DNA of 64,000 nt from Siphonodentalium dalli. Taxonomy: Eukaryota > Mollusca > Scaphopoda > Gadilida > Siphonodentaliidae. The position numbers were made by a program, and so were the translations under genes. Shown piece by piece: positions 1 to 8,695 of the stretch. The DNA lies in the NCBI GenBank assembly GCA_032622095.1, contig CP136068.1:10895729-10959728 (forward strand), written 5' to 3'. Position 1 is the first letter of the stretch; each line of letters opens with the position of its first letter. The notes below the pieces were generated by a model. That model was not told where the DNA came from. It did not search any database and saw nothing but the letters and a program-made list of their open reading frames with translations.

Positions 1-138
1 CAATAGATATAAGCACATACCAGACGTTGAATAGTACGCCGACTGACCGAGATCAGCAATATTGTGGACTGGGTGGCGTCGTTTTAGATAGTGGTAACGA
101 CCGGGCTGCATACATGTATACTGACTGCAAATCTCTCG
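1..138 (+). CDS. ITAM-like tail exon, copy 1 (first 2 nt lie outside the window)
   Basis: This internal exon belongs to the predicted cytoplasmic tail of gene 1. The reading frame starts at base 3 and runs to a donor CTCG|GTGAGC. It reads STYQTL, then ten residues, then QYCGLGGVVLDS, then RAAYMYTDCKSL. That gives a YQTL-x10-YCGL pair, which fits the ITAM pattern YxxL/I-x(6-12)-YxxL/I. Three homologous exons follow at 1792, 3040 and 5558, each 140 nt, so this copy lacks only its first two bases. It ends in phase 1 and joins the 25-nt microexon at 1037 without breaking the frame. Signalling through SH2-type kinases is inferred from the motif. The extracellular part of the gene lies upstream, outside the window. 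Confidence 0.75.
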
Positions 139-620
139 GTGAGCAATTTATAATTTACTCTTATACTACAATTATTTAATACTGAGCATTTACTGGCGTA
201 TAATACAAACACATCTGGTGATAATTTACTGTCGTACTACACATTTACTGCTAATACTTACTTACGAATGACAATTTAGTCTGATTAGTAATCAAACATT
301 GAGAATTTACTCTTGTAGTACAAATCAATCCGTACTAATTCATTGTCGGACTACCTCATGAACTAGAGATAATTCATTTTCGTAATACAAATCTACCCGT
401 AAGACTTTGATGGTGTACCACACTTCTACTGGTAAGCAATTAATTGCGTACCACAAATATACCGGTACAAATCTAGTCTTACTGCAGAACACCCGCTGAT
501 AATTTACTATCGTGCTACAGATCTACTCGGGATAATGTACTGTCGAATTGTAAATCTAGCAGTACTAATAACTGCTGAGAACTCACTGTATTATTACACA
601 AGACAAATTCTCACTACCTG
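139..620 (+). repeat. Degenerate minisatellite in the intron after ITAM exon 1
   Basis: Imperfect units of about 30-45 bp built on AATTTACTGTCGTACTACA and AATCTACTGGTGATA run from the splice donor into the intron. Related tracts follow the other three ITAM exons. Many units contain CTGGTGATAATTTAC, which is nearly the donor sequence of exon 4 (CGGTGATAATTTAC), so the array may have grown out of the donor region. The rest of this intron, to 1036, holds AT-rich sequence that is also homologous between copies. Confidence 0.6.
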
Positions 621-1036
621 CGTTTCCCTACATTGCCATGTTAAATAATCCTGATCGTCTCTATTTCTCCGAAACAAATTATCGGCCCCAGATCATTTTT
701 ATTGTGAATAATCCAAATCTTCGTCGTTATATTTGCTCTCGTACTAGTTATAATTTAATTTCATAATACTCATCTACAAATCTCATTACCCGCATTGCTT
801 TGATCAATAATCCTAATCGTTGGCACGAGATATTTTTACGACGAATAGCTAAACACAGTCGTATTAGCTAGCAGTGAGTTTGCGAAACAGCTTTATGCAT
901 ATCGGTCCATTGACAATGAAACTCTAATCAAACATTAATAAATAAAAAAATTGGTATGTGCATTAATGCGTTTTATCACTATTATTATTATTCACTCTAG
1001 CGTATTTAATAAGATAACTTAAACTTTATTTTGTAG

Positions 1037-1061
1037 CAAATCGTCGGGGCCTTCCTGCCAT
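1037..1061 (+). CDS. 25-nt microexon 1 of gene 1
   Basis: The acceptor is TTTTGTAG and the donor CCAT|GTGAGT. With the G left by exon 1 and the T that opens the next exon it encodes A-NRRGLPA-I. It enters in phase 1 and leaves in phase 2, exactly what is needed to link two 140-nt ITAM exons (140+25 = 165 nt = 55 codons). Two homologues, also exactly 25 nt with the same flanks, lie at 2474 and 5088. The match in length, phase and position across three copies argues strongly against chance. Confidence 0.7.
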
Positions 1062-1791
1062 GTGAGTAATCATATCATAGATCGTGTTTCGTATTGGAAT
1101 AATCAATAGTAGCGCATGCTACTCACTGTGCATACTTGCCTGTTATTTGCTCACGGAATCTCGATGGTCTTTGGCCAGGTGGCAACATACCACTGATTCA
1201 CATTTTGCAAAGCTCGTGTGTTAAAGTAAATCATGTACCGTGATCGGTCATCTCTCAGTTGGGAAATTAATTGTACCAATCAGAAAAACGCCCTATGTCA
1301 CATATTGTTAATCGATAATGCTACTATTAGTATGTGGAACCCTGAGGTGGGTCAGATTTCGAAGCAAACCCTGTTTAGTTGGCATTCATTCATATTAAAT
1401 GAAGGCACACGTCATAGCTATGCAGCCATACATCATATACCAACATTGAATTTAAATATAGCTGTATTTAAATTTCAGTAGCTATGTACACGACAGCATT
1501 GTAGTTCGTCTGATTTAATCAATGTTAGTGTTAGATGGCATGATGATTTTCTCATAACAACTACATACCAGTGGGAAGACAATTTCGAACGGTCAAACAA
1601 TATACTCGAACTGTTTATGCGCGTTTAACTATAAATTATATTATGTACAATACTTCATGCATGTGCAATATTAACCCTTATTTTGGGAATGAAAGCCACC
1701 ATGGAGGTAACACCTGTGTAACAGTTAACATGAATTGTACTTTCGATAACCTGCTCTGTTAATCAACATATTGGCCTATGTTTTCTTACAG
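1062..1791 (+). other. Intron between microexon 1 and ITAM exon 2
   Basis: No coding exon is seen. An open stretch at 1233-1481 has no splice context. Parts recur in the next two units, for example the segment around TATGTGGAACCCTGAGG at 1330, with relatives near 2703 and 5369. The whole exon-intron block, not only the exons, was therefore duplicated. The intron ends in a pyrimidine-rich acceptor TATGTTTTCTTACAG. Confidence 0.6.
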
Positions 1792-1931
1792 TCCAGTAGA
1801 TCCAAGCACATACGAGACATTGAATAATGAGCAAACTAACAGAGATCAACAATACTGCGGGCTTGATGGCGTCGTGCTGGATAGCTGTAACGCCCAGGCT
1901 GCATACATGGATACTGACAGCACATATATCG
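1792..1931 (+). CDS. ITAM-like tail exon, copy 2
   Basis: This 140-nt exon has acceptor TTTTCTTACAG and donor ATCG|GTGAGA. It enters in phase 2 and leaves in phase 1. It reads PVDPSTYETL, ten residues (NNEQTNRDQQ), then YCGLDGVVLDS, then QAAYMDTDSTYI. YETL-x10-YCGL is an ITAM-like pair, and STYETL alone also fits the ITIM pattern (S/I/V/L)xYxx(L/I/V). Further tyrosines sit near the exon end. It is the clearest copy of the family because both splice sites are strong and the frame is intact. It has no transmembrane segment, so it is tail sequence rather than ectodomain. Confidence 0.8.
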
Positions 1932-2165
1932 GTGAGAATTTACAGTCATATACTACAAATATACTGGTGACAATTTACTGCTGTATACTATAAATCAACT
2001 GGTGAGCCATCTGTACAAATCTAACACATTGATAACTTACTGTGCTGGTACAAATTTAACATTGGGCATTTACTGTCGTAATACTAAATCTCACATTGAG
2101 CATTTCTGTCATAATATAAATCTACATGTACGAATTTAATGTCGCACTACAAATCTACCGATGAG
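1932..2165 (+). repeat. Minisatellite tract after ITAM exon 2
   Basis: These are the same AATTTACTG/ACTACAAATCTACTGGTGA units that follow exon 1. The rest of the intron, to 2473, contains runs of ATTAATCAAAGATT-type short repeats at about 2290-2360 and then the acceptor of microexon 2. Confidence 0.55.
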
Positions 2166-2473
2166 AATCGTCGTTTTGTTTGTGAAAAGAAATTTGGCTG
2201 ACATCATTTTGACGAATTGCGAAATGTAGTCGTATCTGCTAACAGTGAGTTTGCGAAACCTCACATACACATCCTTGCATCACTGGTAATCAACCATTAA
2301 TCAACGATTAATCAAAGATTGGTCAACGATTTATCAAAGATTAATCAAAGATTCATAAAATATTGATCATACCTCAATTGATTAGAACGCTCATTGGTAT
2401 TTGTATTAATAGTTATTACTATTTTTATGCACTTTGAGTTATTCAAAAAGATAAGTTAAAGGTTATATTGTAG

Positions 2474-2498
2474 GAAATCCTCGGATCATGCCTGCCAC
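2474..2498 (+). CDS. 25-nt microexon 2 of gene 1
   Basis: The acceptor is TATATTGTAG and the donor CCAC|GTGAGT. It encodes G-NPRIMPA-T with the split codons supplied by its neighbours. Length and phases are identical to microexons 1 and 3. It links ITAM exon 2 to ITAM exon 3. Confidence 0.7.
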
Positions 2499-3039
2499 GT
2501 GAGTAACACTATAATGTATCACGATTCCTGTTGGAACTCTTACATAGTCAGTACCAAACAATATTCCGAATGTTTACATAGACCTTTTGTTCTACAATAA
2601 ACTCGCTGTGTATAATTGCTTGCTGTCAACTGTCAATCATGAAATGAATTACACAAAACATAACACCCGTCACATATTGTTAATCAATAGTTTTGCTATT
2701 GGAATGTGGAACCCTGGTGGTGGTCAGTTTTCAAAGATTCATATCGAAATATACCATGCTTAGGTTGACTTTAATAACATTGACATATCGCTCAGTTATA
2801 ATATGATTGTCATAACTATTATGAAACAATGCGAAGACAAATGCGAACCGTCAAGCATTACACTCCTATAGTTTGTTCGAGTTTTACCATAATTATGTAC
2901 AATACTGAATGTGAAATATTTAAATTTTGTTTGGGAATGATGTCACCCGTTGAGGTAACATGCCTGTAACCGTTAGCACGAATTGTAGTTTATCCAAACT
3001 ATGCTGTCAATCAATCTATTGGTTTATATTTTCTTACAG
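2499..3039 (+). other. Intron between microexon 2 and ITAM exon 3
   Basis: This is non-coding and homologous to the intron at 1062-1791. It ends in the acceptor TATTTTCTTACAG. An open stretch starting at 2960 simply runs through this intron into exon 3. Confidence 0.6.
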
Positions 3040-3179
3040 TCCAATCTATCTAAGCGCATACACTACTTTGAATAGTGAGCACACTGACCAAAACCAACAC
3101 TACTGTGGACTGGATGGCGTCGTCTTAGATATTGGTAAGTTCCAGGCAGCATACATAGATGCTTACAGCAAATATATGG
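3040..3179 (+). CDS. ITAM-like tail exon, copy 3, with a weakened donor
   Basis: This is a 140-nt homologue that reads AYTTL, ten residues, then HYCGLDGVVLDI, so YTTL-x10-YCGL is intact. Two things set it apart. The donor at the usual place is G|GTCAGA, where the other copies have GTGAGC, GTGAGA or GTGATA, so base +3 has changed to C. Inside the exon, GATATTG|GTAAGT at 3131-3140 is a full-consensus donor absent from the other copies. Its use would shorten the exon by exactly 45 nt, keep phase 1 and the ITAM-like pair, and drop the final 15 residues with their extra tyrosines. Which donor is used cannot be told from sequence. Confidence 0.7.
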
Positions 3180-3370
3180 GTCAGAATTTACTATCGTACG
3201 ATAATTGACTGTCCTCCGCTGTACATATACTGCCGATAGTATATTGTCATCTGCTGCAAATATAATGCCGATAATTGTATTGTGTATACTACAAATCTAC
3301 TGCTGAATAATTTACTGTCCATATATTATGATAAAACTGCTGATAATTTATCGTCCTACTACACATCTCA
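3180..3370 (+). repeat. Minisatellite tract after ITAM exon 3
   Basis: Units of the same family (TTTACTGTCC, ACTACAAATCTACTGCTGA) follow the exon, more degenerate than after exons 1 and 2. Confidence 0.5.
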
Positions 3371-3527
3371 AAATCTCATTGTCCTGCATTGTCGTGTTCA
3401 ATAATCCTAATCGTCGTTATTTTTGCAAAAAAATGTTGACGTGACATAATTTGTTTACGATGAATAACTAAATGTAATTGTATCTGTTGACATTGAGTTT
3501 GCGATACCTCTCTATAAACTTCTTGGT

Positions 3528-3927
3528 CGGATTCGTCATCTCTGGTTTAAACCTCTAAGTTTAAACCTGGTTTAAACCTACATTTGCGGTCCAGCCAGGC
3601 CGGGACGAAGGGGACGTTTTGTTTGTCGTTCAGTTGCCAGCTAATTGACAACTCGATTCGGTGATATGATTATGCTGTCAAACTACCCTCTTTCGAATCG
3701 TACAAAAGGACAGGCCGACATAATGGTTATTGACTCATCATAAGTTATCGCGTGCACGATCATTGGATGTATTAACGGAGAAACAAGTATAGCTCATGCA
3801 CAATTAATCCGATCTTATTCTGGGTTTAAATCAATCTGACAAATAGCATGTCTCTCAGCGCGAGTTGTCGCGCACTATTAATCATTTTGTGATATATTTT
3901 ATGCAAGATGCTTCACCAGCATGTATT

Positions 3928-3982
<55 letters not shown>

Positions 3983-4789
3983 AAGGGTATAGGAGCTGTA
4001 TATATGTCCGTTTGCCTGTTCGCAACCGTTCGCCCATACACCTGGACCGATTTCAACCAAATTAGGTGTGGTTTTAATGTTTTGTAATTAAATATAAGAC
4101 ATTATTTTTAAATGTGCTGTTGAATTGAGTAAGGAGTTAAATCTAACTAGAAACACAATTTGTTTTTCAATTAATATGTGTTCCTTTTAAATTTAATTAA
4201 TCTGAGCAAATCTCGCGTGCATGATTCAACTGTTACAAGATAACACCATGCAGTTGCAGTCGTCACCTAGACACGCCCTCAGTCGAGATTAATTACATAT
4301 CCACCCTTCGACTGATTGTTTGCCAGTTCTAAACCGCGATGAAGAAAGGACGGATTCGTCGTCTCAAGCTAGCCTCGGTAAAGTTGGTTTAGTTGGACCA
4401 CCAAATTAGACTGTTTAGTTGCCTGTTTAAGCTTATAACACGCAAACAAAGATATCGAAATGTCTACAAAATTATCCTCAAATGCTTTAAGGTTGTGAGT
4501 GCTCCTCACTTATATATTTCCAATCAAAATTTGCTCGCTGTCGTAATTATTGATTTTCGCTATCAATAAAACGAGGCGGTCCGCATTAGCAAAGTACGAT
4601 TAATTATCTCGACGATACAGAGACTCTACTGCTTAACCACTGGTCTGACTGGACCAGGTTTAAACAAGAGATGACCAGTTCGTCACTTAGACATGCGTTC
4701 TCGGATTTAAACCACAAAATTAGCTAACACACGGGGGTTTAAACCTAGAGGTTTGCGTGGACCAGGTTACATATGAGATGACGAATCCG
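3528..4789 (+). mobile_element. Inverted-repeat element inserted in gene 1
   Basis: The termini are CGGATTCGTCATCTC at 3528 and its exact reverse complement ending at 4789. Further pairing is seen in the GGTTTAAACCTCTA / TAGAGGTTTAAACC tracts. A related motif, CGGATTCGTCGTCTCA, lies inside at about 4352, so the element may be composite. No transposase frame is visible, so it is non-autonomous. Unit spacing supports an insertion: exon 2 to exon 3 is 1248 bp, exon 3 to exon 4 is 2518 bp, and subtracting 1262 bp leaves 1256 bp. A clean target duplication is not seen. Confidence 0.65.
3929..3980 (+). repeat. (TA)n microsatellite
   Basis: An uninterrupted TA run of about 50 bp lies inside the inverted-repeat element. 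The isoleucine-tyrosine open frame across it is an artefact of the repeat. Confidence 0.9.
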
Positions 4790-5087
4790 GCCCTTCAGTC
4801 CACTGGCGATAAGACAATATTCAAATATTAATCAAACAATAATACAAAATTAACCAAATTAATTTAACAATTATACAAAATGAACCAAATTAATCTAACA
4901 ATAATCTTACAATAATCAAACATTAATCATACAATGTTCAAACATCACATCAATTAACCAGTAATAACATTAATTAAACATTTGTCAAAACTTAATCACT
5001 TGATAAGAACCCATTTTGGTTTTTACATTAATACATTTATCACTGTTTTTATTCACATTTACCTATTTTAACATTTCTATTTTGTAG

Positions 5088-5112
5088 AAAATATTCAGAG
5101 CCTTTCTGTCAC
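5088..5112 (+). CDS. 25-nt microexon 3 of gene 1
   Basis: The acceptor is CTATTTTGTAG and the donor TCAC|GTGAGT. It encodes E-NIQSLSV-T in the same phase arrangement as the other two microexons. It links ITAM exon 3 to exon 4. The residues differ between the three microexons while length, phase and splice sites are kept. Confidence 0.7.
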
Positions 5113-5557
5113 GTGAGTACCAATACTAATCATAGATCGTACCAAACAAAAATACCGAATGTTGACATAACCCTCAAAATCCAAACTTAACATGCTGTTC
5201 GTAATTGGTTACTGTTTGTTCACGAATCGCGAATTTATTTGGCCAAGTAGCAAAACAATAATGAATATTTGCATAGCCCCTGTGTTAAAGTAAATCATGT
5301 ACGTGGTTGGTCAAGTATCAATCAGGAAATTAATTATTCCAACCAAAAACACAAATACTTTTTCTATTGGAATGTGGAACACTCATATTTGTCAGTTTTC
5401 GTTTATAATGATTACTGAATGTAGAACATTCAATCCTTGTTTTTGGGAATGATTACACACACTGATGTACATATGACATGCTTGTAAACGTTAGCATGTG
5501 TTGTAGCTTGGTAAAACTGCTTTGTCGATCAACATGTTAGTTTATATTTCCATACAG

Positions 5558-5697
5558 TCCAATAGATCCAAGCACATACGAGGCATTGGAAACTGAGCAG
5601 ACTGAACGAGATCAGCAATACTGCGGACTGGATGGCGTCGTATTAGATAGTGGCAACGTTCAGGCTGCATACATGGATACTGACTGTAAATATGTCG
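5558..5697 (+). CDS. ITAM-like tail exon, copy 4
   Basis: This 140-nt exon has acceptor TTTCCATACAG and donor GTCG|GTGATA. It reads PIDPSTYEAL, ten residues (ETEQTERDQQ), then YCGLDGVVLDS, then QAAYMDTDCKYV. The YEAL-x10-YCGL pair is intact. The upstream intron (5113-5557) is non-coding and homologous to those before exons 2 and 3. This last copy joins directly in phase 1 to the terminal exon at 6186. Confidence 0.8.
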
Positions 5698-6185
5698 GTG
5701 ATAATTTACTGGAGTATACTATAAATATGTTGATGATAGCTTACTGACTTACTACAAATTTATTATAATAATAATAATATATAGCGTTTATGTAGCACTT
5801 CATCCTTGGTTTAACTCGATCACCAAGCTATAAATTACTGTCCACCTAAAACAAGTTCTATTATAAGCAGATATTGTGCGATTTTTTCGGGTGAACGGAA
5901 TGAATTAAAGCGCCGATGTCATGTTTATGTCGAATAGCTAAACGCTGTCGTATCTGCTAACAGTTTGCAAAACATCTCTATACATGTCCTCCGTCTATTA
6001 GCAATCGAATATTAATACAAGTTGGTAACAAATTAATCAAACATAAATCTAACATTAATCATATATTAATGAGACATTGATCAAACATAAATCAAACATT
6101 AATCAAGTAGTGACCATAAGTTAGTCGCATGATTATAACTCATTTTGATATTTGCATAAATGTATTTATCAATAATATTATCCAG
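5698..6185 (+). other. Last intron of gene 1
   Basis: It starts with a short minisatellite tract (to about 5765). A (TAA)n-TATATAGCG segment at about 5763-5830 follows and resembles the end of a small retroelement (weak). Then comes sequence homologous to the other introns with ATTAATCAAACA-type repeats at 6000-6110. It ends in acceptor TAATATTATCCAG. The homology to the earlier units stops close to where microexon 4 would be expected. Confidence 0.5.
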
Positions 6186-6292
6186 AGAAATATTACAGAG
6201 ATGGTGCTAGTAGTTTAACACACACGGACATTGAAAATATAATTGTTTATAACTCATCACCTGGTGAATTATATAGTCACATACAAGTATGA
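6186..6292 (+). CDS. Terminal coding exon of gene 1
   Basis: After the acceptor ATTATCCAG, the G left by exon 4 plus AG gives Glu. The frame then runs 34 codons (KYYRDGASSLTHTDIE, then NIIVYNSSPGELYSHIQV) to TGA at 6290-6292. It therefore begins in the only phase compatible with exon 4. The tyrosine motif YSHI sits three residues from the C-terminus, and VYNSS lies nine residues before it. It replaces the next microexon as the 3' partner of the last ITAM module. No AATAAA signal is evident in the roughly 100 bp before the (TA)n tract at 6381. Confidence 0.65.
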
Positions 6293-6410
6293 ATAATCTC
6301 AATGTTTGACACCTACATATCAGCAATTCAATTCGACATTGTGATGTACTTACATCAATTGCGAACAAGAAACCACAACCTATATATATATATATATATA
6401 ATTTAAGTGG

Positions 6411-7155
6411 AAGATATTTTGGAAGATCTGTCTGTTTGTGTGTGTGTCTGTGTGTGTGTGTTCGCGATGAACTCGAAAACGGCCCAGCCGATTTCGATGA
6501 AACTTGGTATGTGGGGGTATTTTCGGCCGGGGGGTGGCATGGGCCTATTAATTTGTCCGTGTTTTGTGACCTTGACCTTGAAATCGGGTCATGTCAAGGT
6601 CAAACGCCCGAATATCATGGGATTTCGATGAAACTTGGTATGTGAGGGTACCTTTGGTCGGGGAGTGGCATAGGCCTATTGATTTGCCCGTGCAACGTGA
6701 CCTTGACCTTGAAATAGGGTCATTTCAAGGTCAAACGCCCGAACATCACAGGATTTCGATGAAACTTGGTATGTTGTGGTACTTTCGTATGGAGAGTCTC
6801 ATAAGCATATTTATTTGCCCGTGCGACGTGACCTTGACCTTGAAATCGGGTCAATTCAAGGTCAAATCGCCAATTTTGATGGGATTTCGACGAAATTTTA
6901 TACATAGGGTCACTTTTGTCCACTGAGTGTTTTGGACGAATCAAATCGTGATCCCGATCTGACCTTGACCTTCAAAATAATCAATTCAAGGTCAAATTGG
7001 GTAAAACCGGATGGATTTCGACGGGTAATTTTGTCGGTACTTTTGTCCGGGCAGTGTTTTGGGCGGATCAAATCGTTACCCCCACATGACAGTGACCTTC
7101 AAAATAGTCAATTCAAGGTCCAAGCCCGGACGAAGTCGGGTCACCTTCTATAAGG
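6411..7155 (-). mobile_element. TCAAGGTCA-rich element, copy A
   Basis: Read on the minus strand, it runs from GGTGACCCGACTTCG (near 7155) to the (CA)n tract and CTTCCAAAATATCTT at 6411. It consists of four or five internal sub-repeats of roughly 115 bp. Each has the phrase TTTCATCGAAAT, a GACCTTGA pair and a CACGGGCAAAT box. Confidence 0.6.
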
Positions 7156-7884
7156 TGACCCGACTTTGTCCGGGCTTTGACCTTGAATTGTCCATTCTGA
7201 AGGTCAAGGTCAAGTGGGGTCACGATTTGACCAGTCCAAAACACTGCCCGGACAAAAGTACCCGACAAACGTGCCCGTCGAAATCCATCCGGTTGTACCC
7301 GATTTGACCTTGAATTGATCATTTTCAAGACCAAGGTCAGGTCGGGGTCACGATTTGACCCGTCCAAAACACTCAGTGGACAAAGTAACCCTATGTATAA
7401 AATTTCGTCGAAATCCCATCAAAATTGGCGATTTGACCTTGAATTGACCCGATTTCAAGGTCAAGGTCACGTCGCACGGGCAAATGAATATGCTTATGAG
7501 ACTCCCCATACGAAAGTACCCCCACATACCAAGTTTCATAGAAATTCCGTGATATTCGGGCGTTTGACCTTGTTATGACCTGATTTCAATGTCCAGGTCA
7601 CGTCTCACGGGCAAATTAATAGGTTTATGCCACTCCCCGGCCGAAGGTACCCCCACATACAAAGTTTCATCGAAATCCCGTGATATTCGGGCGTTTGACC
7701 TTGAAATTACCCGATTTCAATGTCAAGGTCATGTCGCACGGGCAAATTAATAGGCCTATGTCACTCCCCGGCCGAAAATACCCCCACTTACCAAGTTTCA
7801 TCGAAATCGGCTGGGCCGTTTTCGAGTCCATCGATTACAGACACACACACAGACAGACAGATCTTCCAAATATATAATAGACTA
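7156..7884 (+). mobile_element. TCAAGGTCA-rich element, copy B
   Basis: This is the mirror image of copy A, starting AAGGTGACCCGACTTTG and ending in ACACACACACAGACAGAC then GATCTTCCAAATATATAATA. Copy C follows it directly. Confidence 0.6.
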
Positions 7885-8682
7885 GAAGGTGACCCGACTT
7901 CGTCCGGGCTTTGACCTTGAATTGACCATTTTGAAGGTCAAGGTCAGGTGGGGTCAAACACCAACACCCCAAAAATGGTGGAAATCGGCCCAGCGGATAC
8001 CGGTAAATCGGCCCAGCGGATACCGATATACCCTATGCATCAAATTTCGTCCGTAAACAATCGCCAGTTTATCCCGATTTGATTTCCACTCAAGTATATA
8101 AACGCGCCTCATATACACACGCTCATTAATTATCAAGTTTCAACGTAAATATAAATTACCATCGGTGCCCGAGATATCGCCAAGACGTCTGAAACAGTCA
8201 AATGCATCGGCCGGTTAAGCGTTAACGCGATCTAACGTTACGACCTCTAACGACGTCATAGAAGTTACGCATTGTTTTTATCCTGATGGAAGATAGTACC
8301 ACTTCTTCTTGATAATTGAGGCAGATAACTAAAACGGATACATACGCATTATATATCGTTGGAAAGAGGAAACACGAAAGATTCTCACAGTGTCATTATT
8401 ATGACTGGCATTTTATTATTCGCGCTGTTTCGAATCGATTTGTAAGCACCGAACTCAAATGAAAGTCCCGTAACACAGTGTAAAAACAGATTTGACCTCG
8501 GCACGTGAAAAGTTGACCTCGGATCTGAAAATTAATATGCCTATGTCACCCCCCGGCCGAAAATACCCCCACATACCAAGTTTCATCGAAATCGGTTCGG
8601 CCGTTTTCGAGTCCATCGATTACAGACAGACAGACAGACAGATACACACACACACACACAGATCTTCCAACATATATAATAG
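7885..8682 (+). mobile_element. TCAAGGTCA-rich element, copy C, with divergent middle
   Basis: It starts CTAGAAGGTGACCCGACTTC and ends in (CAGA)n/(CA)n and GATCTTCCAACATATATAAT like copy B. The central part, about 8000-8500, is unrelated sequence with no gene signal. It is either a second subfamily or an element interrupted by other DNA. Confidence 0.5.
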
Positions 8683-8695
8683 ATAATTTAAGTGG

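Larger units (their letters stand above)
6398..8695. mobile_element. Composite block of three TCAAGGTCA-rich elements
   Basis: The block is flanked by the 13-bp direct repeat ATAATTTAAGTGG (6398-6410 and 8683-8695). Inside are one element on the minus strand and two on the plus strand. The first two meet head to head at 7152, giving a perfect foldback around CACCTTCTATAAGGTG. A plus-strand unit begins CTAGAAGGTGACCCGACTTC and ends in a CAGACAGA/CA tract followed by GATCTTCCAAATATATAAT. No long open frame has a recognisable domain, so the elements are non-autonomous. Superfamily is not determined. Confidence 0.65.

Noticed and set aside
1233-1481. 82-residue frame in the intron before ITAM exon 2
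   Set aside because: The homologous stretches in the other units are not open, so it is intron sequence duplicated with the unit.
6407-7914. Several 60-111 residue frames (IMGFRRN, FDETWY types)
   Set aside because: They appear on both strands of the sub-repeats of the TCAAGGTCA-rich element, with no domain.
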